From: Malania oleifera
Lineage: Eukaryota; Streptophyta; Magnoliopsida; Santalales; Ximeniaceae
Direction of reading: 5' to 3'
DNA length: 64,000 nucleotides
Assembly: GCF_029873635.1 (NCBI RefSeq)
Contig: NC_080418.1
Coordinates: 13,247,562 to 13,311,561, forward strand
The notes under the pieces were generated by a model. It did no database searches. It worked only from the letters and a program-made list of their open reading frames with translations, and was not told the origin of the DNA. Below are positions 22,394 to 35,011 of this stretch, piece by piece. Each line of letters opens with the position of its first letter. Position 1 is the stretch's first letter. Position numbers and translations under genes: made by a program.

Positions 22394-23305
22394 ATGGTTA
22401 GAGTACAGAGTGGTCAGGGAGAAGAATTTTGTGTTATAGTCGACAAAGGTTTGCGATTTCGTTCTAGATTATGTGTCCCTGCTGATGTTGATATCAGGAA
22501 GACCATCTTAGAAGAGGCTCACAGATCTTTATACACTATTCATTCTGGCAATACGAAAATGTATAGGGATCTGCGAGAGTTTTATTGGTGGAGTGGTATG
22601 AAGAAGGAGATTGTCGAGTATGTAGCATAGTGTTTGACATGCCAGCAGGTAAAAGCTGAGCACCAGAGGCCAGTAGGTCAGTTGCAGCCACTATTTATCC
22701 CAGAGTGGTAGTGGGATCATATATCCATGGATTTTGTTTCAAGGCTACCATCGGCATTGCATGACCAGAATGCAATTTGGGTGATTGTAGATTGGTTGAC
22801 TAAGATCGTCCATTTCCTTCCTATCAAGATCAGCTACTCTTTTAACCATTTGGAAGAGATTTATATTCAGGAGATAGTCTGTTTTCACAGAGTGCCTGTA
22901 TCTATAGTGTCAGATCGAGACCCGCGTTTCATGTCATGTTTCTGGAGAATCTTGCAGGAAGCTTTAGGGTCTCAGTTATCTTTTAACACAGCATTCCATC
23001 CCTAGTCAGACGGGCAGACTGAGAAGAAGATACAGATATTAGAAGATATGCTTCAAGCATGCGTGTTATATTTTGAGAGTAGTTGGACCTAATTCATTCT
23101 GTTGGTAGAGTTTGCGTATAATAACAGTTATCAAGCCAGCATTGGTATGACACCATTTGAAGCACTGTACGGTAGGAGATGTTGTTCTCTTTTATATTGG
23201 GACGAGATGGGTGAGCGGCGAGTTGTGGGATCAGAGTTAGTGCAGCAAGTGTACGATAAGGTTCGGCTTATCAAAGGTAGAATCAGTGTAGCTCAAAGCC
23301 AATAG
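22394..23305 (+). pseudogene. G2 integrase
   Basis: Zinc-binding HHCC region (EEAHRSLYTIHSGNTKMYRD to CLTCQQVKAEH), then the DDE core: D in MDFVSRLP, D in SDRDPRF, E in SDGQTEKK. FAYNNSYQASIGMTPFEALY follows. Stops at vaQ, PEW(K)WDH, FHP(Q) and SWT(Q). Confidence 0.88.
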
Positions 23306-23335
23306 AAGAGTTACGCCGATAACCGCCGCAGGAAA

Positions 23336-23779
23336 TTGGAATTTGATATTGGTGATTATGTGTTTTTGAAAATAGTTCCGTTAAAAGGGGTTATGAGATT
23401 TGAAAGGAAAGGTAAACTTAGCCCTACGTTCATCGGTCCGTTTGAGATTCTAGAGAAAGTGGGGCTGGTTGCCTATATGTTAGCTTTACCACTTGTATTG
23501 TCCAAGATACATGACGTATTTCACATTTCTATGTTGAGGAAATACGTCCTAGACCCTTCTCATGTAATCAGTTATGGTGAATTAAAACTTGGTGATTCAC
23601 TAGTTTATGAGGAGGTACTAGTACAGATTCTGGACAGGAAAGAACAAGAATTACGTAATAAGAAGATTTCTCTAGTAAAAGTCATGTGGAGAAATCATGC
23701 AATAGAAGAGGGTTCTTGGGAACTCGAGGAACAGATCAGGCAGAAATACCCACAACTGTTCCAAGAAGTTCAATCATAA
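23336..23779 (+). pseudogene. G2 integrase C-terminus with chromodomain-like end
   Basis: 147 intact residues: GDYVFLKIVPLKGVMRF (GPY-type module with IGPFEILEKVG) and the final ILDRKEQELRNKKISLVKV and EEGSWELEEQIRQKYPQLF, a chromodomain-like module that directs chromovirus integration to heterochromatin. The only long open G2 segment. Confidence 0.87.
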
Positions 23780-23879
23780 CCAAGGAAGTGTAAGTAAATA
23801 TACGGTATGTCTTTTGCAGGTGCATGTAATAATTAGATTAGCGAGTAGTCTTTTAGTTTTGAAGGACTAGGAACTTGGA

Positions 23880-23930
23880 ATGTAACCACAGTATTCCTCC
23901 GCCATAAGTGAGGGTAAGTAATAAAATAAG
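23880..23930 (+). other. LINE-tail-like block before the G2 polypurine tract
   Basis: gtaaccacagtattcctcc followed by gccataagtgagggtaa. The same block is found in G1 (43293-43345), in G3 (35365-35413, minus strand) and in the L1 LINE tail. Confidence 0.8.
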
Positions 23931-24009
23931 TAGACCGTTTTACCTTTAAGGGATGATGAGTTATATGGACAGTAAATTTTAAGGACGAAATTTTATAAGG
24001 AGGGGAGAC

Positions 24010-24323
24010 TGTAGAGACCCGGATAATTATCATGATTTAATATTTGGAAGAGGTGAGGAAAGAAGGAAATTAAACAAGGTCTCGTCGACGAACGCAGGGG
24101 ATTTGTCGATGAGCGCACATGAGGGGCTCATCGATGGGGACGTATCTCGTCGACGAGAAGATACCGAGAGATGTATAACGCAGTTTTGAATTTCATCGAC
24201 GAAGTTGAGCACACGTCGACGAATTCTATTCTTGACCTCGTCGATGAAGTGACGTGGCTCGTTGACAAAAGTCAGTGTATAAATAGGCCTAACCTTCATT
24301 TTTGGCTGAAAATCCTATGAAAA

Positions 24324-24362
<39 letters not shown>

Positions 24363-26130
24363 AATTCATCCCTCCTCCCTTCTCTCTAAGATTTCGGGCC
24401 AGATTCTAGCCGGTTCGATGATCTAAAGCCACCACGACACTCTTGGGAAAGTTTTCTACAAATCTGCTGGAGTGGATCGTCAGTAGGGCTACTTTGGAAT
24501 TCATCCAAAATTCAAGGTAAGGCTTTTTATTCAAAATTTGGTCTTTCCATAGTTATAGGAAATGTTGTACATGGAGAAATACTGAAGTTTTGTTTAGTGA
24601 AATGTTGATTTCAAGGTGTTGAATGGGGAACCATGTGGGTGCAGGACTAAAATTTCATAGGGGATTTTCCAATTGTCGGGTAAGGGAATAAACTAAAGCA
24701 GTAATTTTTCATAAAAAATATTATTAAATTATTAGCATATTTTTGTTCAGAAAGCATGTATTATATCTGAGTATTTTTTAGAAAATGCATATTTGGGAAA
24801 ATACTACTGTTACACTGGAATGTATGTTTTAGTATAAAATGCCAAAAAATATGACTTGAGAATAGAATGTATGGTTTCACTCAGCAATGTGTGGCATGAA
24901 TATTATTTTACGCAAATTGTAATATGTTAAGGCAATTTTATAAATTAAGTTTGTTTCAGTGATTCTTAGAAATTACAGAATAATGCAGTACATTATGATT
25001 TTTGAATATATGATAAATAATATGTTTATTCAGATTAATATGTGTGAAATGTTCGGTGCAAGGCCGTGATTGATAGCTGGCGCAAGGCAATGTATTATGT
25101 ATGATTTCGGCGTAAGACCGTATGTATGTATGATTTCGACGCAAGGCCGCAGATATGAAAGTAAACTATGCAAGGCCGCATGTATGTATGTTATTACAGA
25201 AATGCTATCAATCTATTTACGTTAAACATTATATTATCATGTATTATATGTTATCAGAACCCGGATGATAGTTCAATTCAGTTTTAGGAGTACGGTACCC
25301 TAGTTATACAGATCAGATTATTGCAGTTCAGACTTGTGCTAACTGCCCCTACAAGTAGAGGGGGTGGGAGATGGATAGTCGATGTGGCTTTTAGTGTACA
25401 GTTGTAGACGTCCACCTGACAGTCCGAACCAGGGTGTGGTGGACCCATCGTACTTACAGACATTTTTGACTCGGCAGTGGTCGGCCAGCCATTGTCGGGT
25501 CCCACCTTCGGGTTGCACAACCCGTCATGGGGGGTAATACATGACATCAGCTAGTTATACATCTTGGGTAAATTATAGTATTGTCAGTTATATCAGATAT
25601 TTCATGAACATTATGATTTATTAGAATTATGAAATTATATGTTTAGTCAACCATGATATATTCAGTATTCTCTGGTATGTGAAATGTATTGTATGTCTAT
25701 TGTAACATTAAATATTCATGTTACCACACATCTGTATTTAGTTTATTTTCTCTTACTGAGAGGTGTCTTACCCCCAGTTTAAATGACTTTTCAGGAAACC
25801 CAGATAGATCGACGGACTAAGGTCGCCATTGAAACAGTTGTTGTTACCCCGCTAGGAGGGTAAGTTTTTGGTCTAGGATCAGAAGGATTTTGTTGAGCAA
25901 TCCTAGATAAATACATTTTTTATGTTTCTGGAATTGTACGTAAATACAATGTTATGATGGATTGTAGACAATTCTGGTATTGTGTACTTTATGGTTTGAT
26001 GGATGCAATTTAAATTTACTGTTGCTTAGGTGTCTACTGTGCATGACAGGTGTGCGTCCCCGTTACCCATGGCTTTGGGTTGACTATATTATAGGTATTT
26101 ATTATATGGTGAGTTAAGCAAGTCGTTACA
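24010..26130 (+). repeat. G2 3' LTR
   Basis: TGTAGAGACCCGG to agtcgttaca. Collinear with the 5' LTR. (CT)n longer than in the 5' copy (24323-24359). Confidence 0.92.
24081..24286 (+). promoter_or_regulatory. Palindrome cluster and TATA box of the G2 3' LTR
   Basis: Starts ctcgtcgacgaacg at 24081, includes ctcgtcgacgag near 24148 and ends at ctcgttgac near 24259; TATA gtataaatagg at 24276. Differs from the 5' copy mainly at CpG sites. Confidence 0.72.
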
Positions 26131-26135
26131 AGTTT

Positions 26136-26966
26136 ACCAGCTACCGTGCCATGGAGTTTTTTTCAGGGGCGGGTTGAGGATTGGTGGAGTGTAGTTTTCC
26201 AGCTACCGTGCCATAGAGTTTGTGTTAGAGCTAGGCTAAGGATTGGTGGAGTGCAGTTTGACTTATCAAGCTTGGTAGGCCAACCTGTGTTAAGTCTCTC
26301 CTATGGGCCGCACAACCTTGTCATGAGGGGTTAAATCATGATGTACAGTTTTACAGCATATTATCACAGTTTTTTTTATGTATATAGATTTACAAAACAA
26401 CAGCAAATATTCTATAGTATTAGAATTAAGAATAAATAGTACTCAGAGATGTTAGTTGTATTTTAAACTATATGGATATACGATGTACTATGAGATGTTT
26501 TATTAGCTAAATTTAGTTTCAGTTATTTGTCAGTATAATATGTTTGAAAGCCCAATTGTCACACACTAGTAATAGCATATTTCCTCTTACTAAGCGTTGT
26601 CTCGTCCCAGTGATTTAATATTTTTCAGGTGATCCAGTTAGGCGAGCGGATGAGGCTCGCAGATAGAGAGGGAAAGTACACTACTCTATTTGTCGGGTAA
26701 GTGTATAGGAGAGATAGTATTTTTGAGTAGATGATTCTAGGGTGATGTGTATATATGTGTGTAAGGCTTGGGAAGAGTTACTAAATTCTGGTATTATTTA
26801 TATGGATGAACAGTTTTATATTTTTCCGCTGCATAGGTGTGTAATATAATCAAGTTTTCCCCAGTGCTCACTTAGGGCCTGGGAGGTTATAGTAGACAAT
26901 TCAGGAGTATCATAATGTTATGTTTTTTTTTTTTTTTTTAAATGGTATAATTTTTAGGTTGTTACA
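26136..26966 (+). repeat. G1 5' LTR, second part
   Basis: Continues after the agttt duplication with accagctaccgtgcc, matching 44810-45629. Two tandem units of about 60-65 bp (accagctaccgtgcca.. to gaggattggtggagtg). Ends gttgttaca at 26966. Confidence 0.9.
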
Positions 26967-26983
26967 GTTTGGTATCAGAGCCT
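26967..26983 (+). other. G1 primer-binding site
   Basis: gtttggtatcagagcct contains a perfect TGGTATCAGAGC, complementary to initiator tRNA-Met. Confidence 0.92.
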
Positions 26984-27292
26984 AGGTTGTTAGGTTCTAT
27001 AGACTCAAGAATGTAGTGGAAATAATACCAAAATATAGGAAAATAATTTGAGGTTTTGTTCTATGGTTTGGGTACAAGATTTTCATGGTGGTTTCTATGT
27101 CTTTCCTAGGGTGACGATTTCAGGAAAGTCATAGTTAACTATTGTCGGGTCGTGTATCTAGGTTGCAGGATTGAATTTTTTATTAAGATTAGGGAGGGTA
27201 ATTAGTTGTGAATATGAGATTTCAGTTAGATGAAATAAATTAGATATGTAAGGGAGATAGGGTCTTTAAATTATGTTTATTGTCTTTTTTGG

Positions 27293-28030
27293 ATGGATCC
27301 AAGGAGTAGTGGTATGAATGCTGGGGGTGATGGAGCACGACCTTCCAGTATGGGGGGTAGAGATTCCGATGCGGTATTGCACAACATGACCTAGCAGGTG
27401 ATGGCTGAGATGGCCAAAGAGCTCGGGGGAGTGTACCTACACGATCGATCAGTTTATGCGGATGAGACCTCCATCATTTTTTGGAGGAGCAGACCCTCTA
27501 GCGGCTGAGAACTAGATTTAGGATATTGAGGATATGATGACGGTCCTCCCATGTACTGACGAGCAAAAGGTATTGTTTGCGATATTTAAGCTTACTGGGG
27601 AGGCAAAACGCTGGTGGAGATCAGCGAGGTTGATTGAGGAACAGAGGTCTGATCCGGTAGTGGTGACGTGGATCCATTTTCGGGAGTTGTTTTTTGACTG
27701 GTACTTCCCTGCCACCATTAGGAGGGTGAAAGTAGCAAAATTTCTACACCTGACTCAGGAACAGTTGACAGTACAGTAATATGCAGCCAGTTTCATAGAG
27801 TTGTCTCGATTTGCCCCACTTTTGACATCGGACGATGGGAAGAAAGCAAGGAAGTTTGAGGAACGCCTGAGGCAGAATTTATTTGAGCAGGTTATCAGTT
27901 TTCAGGTTCAGACATTCGTGAAGGTTGTGGACAGAGCTACAATAATCGAGAGTGGCATGCAAAAAGGCTTTGCAGCTTAAAGTCAGAGGAAGAGGCCCAT
28001 ACCTCGGGGTTTCCAGCATAGGAACACAGC
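27293..28030 (+). pseudogene. G1 gag, lacking the zinc knuckle
   Basis: Starts MDPRSSGMNAGGDGARPSS; capsid with FKLTGEAKRWWRSARLIEEQ. Near 28005-28025 it jumps from PIPRGFQ to HRNTAPTRVYALTPG. In G3 the region between these two points holds the CCHC knuckles, so G1 has lost them. Also stops and a frameshift after ELGGVY. Confidence 0.85.
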
Positions 28031-28040
28031 ACCGACGAGG

Positions 28041-28379
28041 GTGTATGCTTTGACTCCGGGAGATGCTGAGGCTGCTAAAGACATTGTTACAGGTATCTTT
28101 ATTGCTTTTTCATATAAAGCTGTTGTTTTGTTTCACATAGGTGTCACCCATTCTTTTGTCTCATCGGGGTATGCTAAATTACTTGGGATTGAAGCACTGT
28201 TATATGTTAAGTTGGTTGTAGCCATGCCAACTGGATCTACTATGAGGTGTAGGAAGGTACTTAAGAATTTTCCAGTGGACCTTCAGGGCAAAATACTACC
28301 AGTTGATCTTGTGATATTAGATATGCAGGGGTTTGATGTAATATTGGGTAGATTGTCATCAGAAAGAAGTAATTTTTAG
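28041..28379 (+). pseudogene. G1 aspartic protease
   Basis: Open for 112 residues, but the catalytic motif reads LFHIGVTHSF instead of LFDTGATHSF, so the active-site Asp is lost. Followed by LDMQGFDVILG and a frameshift. Confidence 0.85.
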
Positions 28380-28499
28380 ACCCCCATGTAAGCAAGAATA
28401 CAGATTTGAGGGTTCACATGTGCGTGCCTCGCCACAGTTGGTGTCAGTTATTCATATGAGGATACTGCTTTAGGGTGGTTGCCTGGGATATGTTGCTTA

Positions 28500-29410
28500 C
28501 ATAATAGAGTTGCCAAAGAAAAAAATGAAACAAGCTGATATTCCAATGGTTAGAGAATTTTCAGATGTTTTTTCAGAAGAATTTACCTAGCTTACCACCA
28601 GATCGAGAGATTGAATTTACTATGGATCTACTATCAGGGTCGGCACCGATATCTAAAGCATCGTACCGAATGACTCTAGCCGAGTTGAAGGAATTGAAAG
28701 ATCAATTACAGGAATTGCTGGTTAAAGGATTTATTAGGCCCAATGTTTCGCCTTGGGGAGCTCCAGTCCTGTTTGTGAAAAAGAAAGATGGGAACGAGAA
28801 TGTGCATAGATTATAGAGAAATAAACAAACTAACAGTCAAGAATAAATATCCTCTTCTCAGGATAGATGAATTATTTGATCAGTTCCAGGAGACCTAGGT
28901 CTTCTCCAAATTTGACCTTCGATCAGGTTATCACCTAGTGAAATTCAAGGTAGAAGACATATCAAAAACTGCCTTCTGAACTCGATACGGGCAATACAAG
29001 TTTGTGGTAATGCCGTTTGGATTGACTAATGCACCGAAAGTATTTATGGATTTAATGAATCGGGTGTTTCATCAGTACCTAGACTAGTTTGTTGTGGTAT
29101 TCATTGATGATATACTAGTATACTCGAAGAGTCTACAAGGATCATTTGAGGCTGGTATTACAAGTGTTAAGGGAAAAGAAATTATATGTCAAATTCAAGA
29201 AATGTGAATTCTGGTTGAGGCAGGTTACTTTTCTCATGCATGTGATTTCTGAGGATGGCATATCAGTGGACACGAGTAAGATAGAGGCAGTGGTGAGTTG
29301 GGTGAGGCCAGGAAATGTCCAGGAGGTCAAGAGTTCTTTGGGTTTGCTAGGCTTCTGCTGACGCTTTGTGGGTGATTTTTTTAGATTGTTGAGTCTGCTA
29401 ACATGACTCA
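28500..29410 (+). pseudogene. G1 reverse transcriptase
   Basis: [44 protein letters not shown] (after a frameshift near 28795), FGLTNAP and [11 protein letters not shown] near 29095-29125. A second frameshift removes part of the following loop. Confidence 0.86.
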
Positions 29411-29890
29411 CGAGGAAAAATGTAAGGTTTGATTGGACCGATGTTTGCGAGTAGAACTTTCAGGAGTTGAAGCAGTGGTTGGTCATTGCCCCGGTGTTAG
29501 CTATTCCATCAAGAGATGATGGATTTGTTATATACAGTGATACGTCTCGGAAGGGACTTGGGTGCATGTTGATGCAGCACAGTAAAGTTATTGCATACGC
29601 CTCTAGGCAACTTAAAGAATATGAGAAAAACTATCCTGTACATGATTTGGAATTAGCTACAGTGGTGTATGCTCTCAAGATTTGGAGGCATTATCTGTAT
29701 GGAGGGAAATGTGAAATCTTCACAGACCACAAAAGCCTAAAGTATTTCTTCACCCAGAAAGATTTGAATATGTGACAAAGAATATGGTTGGAGCTTATCA
29801 AGGATTATGATTGTACTATCAACTACCACCCAGGGAAAGCAAATGTAGTGGTTGATGCACTGAGTAAGAAAACAACAGGAGCAGCGGTGT
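29411..29890 (+). pseudogene. G1 RNase H
   Basis: [21 protein letters not shown], then [46 protein letters not shown] and [10 protein letters not shown]. The D-E-D catalytic positions are visible. One TGA near 29774. Confidence 0.86.
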
Positions 29891-30039
29891 CAGCAGTGGA
29901 GATTTAGCGCCCTATCTAGATGGTTTTTGATAAGGTTAGGCGTGGAGCTGAAAAGGGTGATCACCAGGCTTTTATTGCTAACCTGGTGTTATAGCCTACC
30001 TTGCAACAAAGGATTAAAGCTACCTAGAGAACTGATTCA

Positions 30040-30661
30040 GAACTAGTAAAGTTGATAGAGAAAGTGCAAGATGGGAAGGAAGGAGAGTTCAGTATATCAA
30101 ATGATGGAGCCTTGCGGTTTCGTACTAGATTATGCATTCCTGCAGATGCTCAGATCAGGAGAGTTATCTTGGGGGAGGCTCATAGATCCCAATACACCAT
30201 GCATCTAGGTAGTACTAAAATGTATCGGGATCAACAAGAATCCTTCCGGTGGAGCGACATGAAGAAGGAGATTGCTGAATTCATAAAGCAATGTTTGACA
30301 TTCCAGCTGATAAAGGCTGAGTACTAGAGACCTAGGGGACAATTACAACCACTCTACATCCCTGAGTGGAAATGGGATCACGTCTCTGTAGACATTTTAA
30401 TAGGGCTACCGCCAACGCGACAGTGACAAAATGCTATTTGGGTGGTCATAGATCGACTAACGAAGATCGCTCACTTCATCCCAATCAAAGTCAACTATTC
30501 TATGGACAGGCTAGCAGAATTGTATATTCATAAGATAGTTCGCTCCCATGGTGTGCTGGTATCCATAGTCTCGGACCATGACCCCTGATCTACGTTACTA
30601 TTTTGGAACAGTTTTCAGGAAGCTATGGGGTCATAGTCAGCATTCAGCACAACTTTTCACC
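30040..30661 (+). pseudogene. G1 integrase, N-terminal and core part
   Basis: HHCC region (EAHRSQYTMHLGSTKMYRD to CLTFQLIKAEY, where the second Cys is F) and part of the DDE core (WVVIDRLTKIAHFIPIK, IVSDHDP). It stops abruptly after FSTTFHPQ where inverted G3 sequence begins. About 180 bp of core between here and 42545 is missing. Confidence 0.87.
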
Positions 30662-31142
30662 CTCAGAATTCGTAATGCCCATATCTCGCACGAAATACTG
30701 TTTTCGAGACGTCCTCTGCCCTCACTTTGACCTGATCGTAACCTAACAGCAGATCGATTTTAGAATAAACCTGGGTCTCCTGAAGATGATCAAACAAATC
30801 GTCGATCCTGGGAAGAGGATATTTATTCTTAATTGTCAATTTATTTATTTCCCTGTAATCTATACACATCCTCATGGTCCCATCTTTCTTTTTCACAAAT
30901 AAGACTGGTGCTCCCCAGGGTGACACATTGGGCCTGATGAATCCCTTATCTGGTAATTCTTGTAATTGATCTTTTAACTCTTTTTATCTCAGGTGGGGCC
31001 ATTCAATAAGGAGCTTTAGATACTGGCGCTGACCCCGGCAGAAGATCCACAGTAAACTCAACTTCATGGTCTGGTGGAAAACCAGGTAATTCTTCTACAA
31101 ATACATCTAAGAATTCTCTAACTATAGGGACATCATCTTGTT
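30662..31142 (-). pseudogene. G3b reverse transcriptase fragment
   Basis: [37 protein letters not shown] and [10 protein letters not shown], cut at 30662 before FIDD. The upstream LPPD.. part is frameshifted. Confidence 0.85.
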
Positions 31143-31664
31143 TCAATTCTTCTTTCGACGATTCCTTGATGTAAGAAACAAATCCCTGGCAGCCTCTTGG
31201 ATTAATTTTCTTACCTGAACATTTGACGCAAGCTGTGGCGAAGAACGTACTCGCGTACCAAGAAATTTATATTCCAGCTCGCCTGGAGGTTTGAAAATCA
31301 CTTCTTTTAAATGACAATCAATACTAGCATGATTATCTGCTAACCAGTCCATACCAAAAATTACATCAAATCCTTGCATATGTAATATCACCAAATTAGC
31401 AAGTAATATTTTCCCCTGAATAGTTATTAGAAAACTCCTGAGTACCTTTCTACATCTCATCACTGACCCAGTCGGCGTGGCTACAACCAACCCAATATCT
31501 AGCAATTGTGCCTCATACCCCGTTAACTTAGCATATATCGCATAAACAAAAGAGTGGGTGGCACCTGTATCAAATAAAACAACAGCTATAAATGAAAAAG
31601 CAGTAAGGGTACCTGTAACTACGTCTCCAATTGCATTGACGTCACCCAGTGTCAATGCGTACAC
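31143..31664 (-). pseudogene. G3b protease
   Basis: Open for 173 residues with an intact catalytic motif LFDTGATHSF and LHMQGFDVIFGMDWL. The best preserved protease in the window. Confidence 0.86.
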
Positions 31665-32673
31665 TCTTGCCAGTGTCGTGTTTCTCTGTTGTCCTCCATG
31701 GGGCGCCTGATAACCACCCCGGTATGGTCTGGGAGCTGGTGCCTGAGCTTTTAATCTCTAACACGGCCAAGATCTGTGCCTGGGTCCCCCATATCGATAG
31801 TAGACATCCTCACCCATCCTGCATTCACCTGGATGTCTACGGCCACATCTAGGACAGGTAGGAGCAGCCCGTCCACCATGAAAACCACCATGGCCCGTCC
31901 TCCGTCCTTGACCACCTCCATAGCGATCTCCTGTCCATAGCCCTCGGCTAGAGCTCGCCTGTAAATCCTGAGGTGCAGACCTCTTCCTCTGACCCTGAGC
32001 TGCAGCACCTCTCTACATACCACTCTCAATGATAGTAGTTCTATCCACCACCTCAGCAAACGTCCGAGCTCAGAAGCCAATAACTAACAAATTCTGTCTC
32101 AAGCCTTCTTCGAACTTTCTAGCTTTCTTTTCTTCATATGGTGCTAATGTGGGGCGAAACATAATAACTCAATAAATATGGCAGCATATTGGGATACTAT
32201 CATCTGCCCCTGAGCCAAATGCAAGAACTCGGCTGCCTTCATGCTCCAAACAATAGCAAGGAAATATCGCTCGAATAATAACTCCTTGAACCGACTCCAA
32301 GATACTGGTACTAGATCTGGCCTCTGCTCCTCAATCAATCGTGCTGACCTCCACCAACGCTTTGCCTCTCCTATCAACTTAAATGACGCAAAGGCCACTT
32401 TCTGCTCTGTGTACATGCCAATACTTCTAAAATCTCCTCGACATCCTAAATTCATTTCTCAGCCACAATTGGGTCAGGTCCTCTAGCAAAAAAAGGAGGC
32501 CTCATTCGCATAAACTGCTCAATCATGTAGCTACGCTCTCCTCCACTCCTAGCCATCTCAGCCATCACCTACTGAGTGACGCCGCGTAGTACGACATCTG
32601 TATCTCCCCCTCCCATACTGGAGGGTCCTGGTTTGTCACCTCCAATATCTGTACCACTGCTACCCGAATCCAT
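31665..32673 (-). pseudogene. G3b gag
   Basis: ATG at 32671-32673 (MDSGSSGTDIGG..). Acceptor-like TTTTCAAG precedes it (CAG decayed to CAA). Capsid FKLIGEAKRWWRSARLIEEQ; degenerate zinc knuckle region near 31750-31870. Frameshifts and stops. Confidence 0.82.
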
Positions 32674-32992
32674 CTTGAAAACACACAAAACGCTATTTTA
32701 AAATCCTATATAGATCAATTTTACTTCATCCAACTGAAACCTCAAATTCACTGTCAATTATTTCCCTTGTTCCTACCCCAAAATTCAATTGTGCGACCCA
32801 AACACACGACTCGTCGATAGTTTACTATGATTTTCCTGAAATCGTCACCCACAGAAAAACACAGAAACCACCACGATAATCCTATATTCAGACCACAAAA
32901 CAAATCCTCAAAATCTTTTCCTATATTCTGGTATTATATCCGCTGCATTCTAGAGTCTACAGAACCTTGCAACCTAGGCACTGATACCAAAC

Positions 32993-34439
32993 TGTGACGA
33001 CCTACTCTTTATTCAACATTTTTTTCCTTTTTTCTTAATATAATAAATGTCATCTGTCTGAATACTGATAATAACATTCCAGGCCCAAAGAGCACTAAGG
33101 AAACTCTGTCTGGAATACATATTCTACGCAGCGGTATACAAAACTGAGAACTGCTATGTACAATATAATACTAGAAAACTATAGAATTCTGAAATATATT
33201 TACAATACAAAATACCCAGTGACGTCACTATAATTTGAAAACTATCCCAAAATACTGTTATCTCAAAAATACCTACCTTTCCCACAAGGGTAGCTCAAGT
33301 CAACCTCTACTCGCGAGCCTGATCTACTCGCCTAGCTGGATCTCTTGAAAAATGATAAGTCACTCAGATGAGACAACGCTCTGTAAGTGGAAATATGCTA
33401 TTACTAGTGTGTGACGGCTGAGTTAGATAGTTAAAATACTGAAATAATATTGTAATCTCATAAAATTGATAAACAATACAAAATATATCTATCTATCATG
33501 AAATCTTTAAAATATGACTGTGTATCTGAGTTTGCTATCTGAAGGTACAGCTAGTACAATAATATAAATTGCTGCTGTGTGATATATCTGTACATCGGAA
33601 CTTCTGTTATACCCTGGGATCTGTATATCATGATATATCCCCCCATGATAGGATTGTGCGGCCCGTAGGCTGGACTTACACTCGTTGGCGTACCAGGCAA
33701 GTCAATCTATATTTGTACATCTGCCAATTTGTAAGGATCTATAAAGATCCTAGCCCACTACAATCTCTCTGGGCTATATCAAACCTCTGTCATCGTCTAA
33801 CCAACTACCTCAACCCAGCGTGCTGGGGAGACTGCAATCTCTCCTAGCACGGTTAGACGGAATCCACATGCTATCTGAGTCATGTGGTTGCACGTGTCTG
33901 AAACTAGTAACAGTACTTGCTCTGCTATATATCTCTCTCTATAATATCCACAGGGGTCTGTAACTGTGTAATACTATATACATATATAAATATATAATAA
34001 TCTTTCGGCTTTTAACATAATTTCAAAAACAACCATAACACTATATTTCTGAGCTATATTATCTGAGATATCTAACTTAAATATATATGATACAAATAGA
34101 TAATATATATATATATATATATTATCTATCTGTATCATCTATGCTTTCTATCTGTACTATCTGTAATATCTGTATAAAATATCTATATATAATATCTATA
34201 TACTTTGTATATAATATCTGCATACTCTGTATATAATATATGTGTGCTCTGTATATAATATATGTATACTCTGTACATCTGCTGTAGCATCTTGATGCTA
34301 GCACTGTATAAACTATCTGAATAAACTGTCTGAGTGTTATGGTTTAGAAATCATGTTTCTTTCTAGAAATACTATCAGTCTCATTCATTGTTAATGATCA
34401 AAAATATCTGAATATCTATATATCTGTAATACTATAAAA

Positions 34440-34482
<43 letters not shown>

Positions 34483-34974
34483 GTAATAAACTCATGCCAC
34501 ACATTTGAATAAACACAATCTCATGCTCAATTTCTGTAATTCTTCTATAAAAATAATATTCATAATTCTCTGCAAAATAAGTTGATATACATGCTTGTAA
34601 ATACACTTTCATAATCTTTTGTATGCATATTAAAAATTGCTAGCATAGTATATTTCTCTTACCTTAACTCTGAAAATCCCTTACTAAATTCTGGCCCTAT
34701 ACCCGCAGGGTTCCTAACTCAACATCCTGAAAACAATATTCTCCAGAACAAAATATCAGTATTTTTTTACCTACAACATTTCTTATAACTACAAGGAAGA
34801 CATAATATGAATAAAAGACCTTACCCTGGATTTGGGATGAACTTCAAATCAACTTTCCCCACGATCTGCTCCGGTAGACTTGCAGAAAACTTCACCAAAA
34901 GCATCGTGGTGGCCTCAGATCTTCAATCCGGTAAGAAATGGGGCCAAGATCGAAGAGAGAAGGGGAAGGGGTTG

Positions 34975-35011
<37 letters not shown>

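Larger units (their letters stand above)
17318..26130 (+). mobile_element. G2: full-length Ty3/gypsy chromovirus-type element
   Basis: 8.8 kb with perfect 5-bp target duplications agttt (17313-17317 and 26131-26135) inside the G1 5' LTR. LTRs 17318-19430 and 24010-26130, primer-binding site gtttggtatccgagcc at 19431, polypurine tract aggaggggagac just before 24010. Gag, protease, RT, a shortened RNase H, integrase and chromodomain-like C-terminus are present in order, all with stops. Visible divergence between the two LTRs shows it is not recent. Confidence 0.93.
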
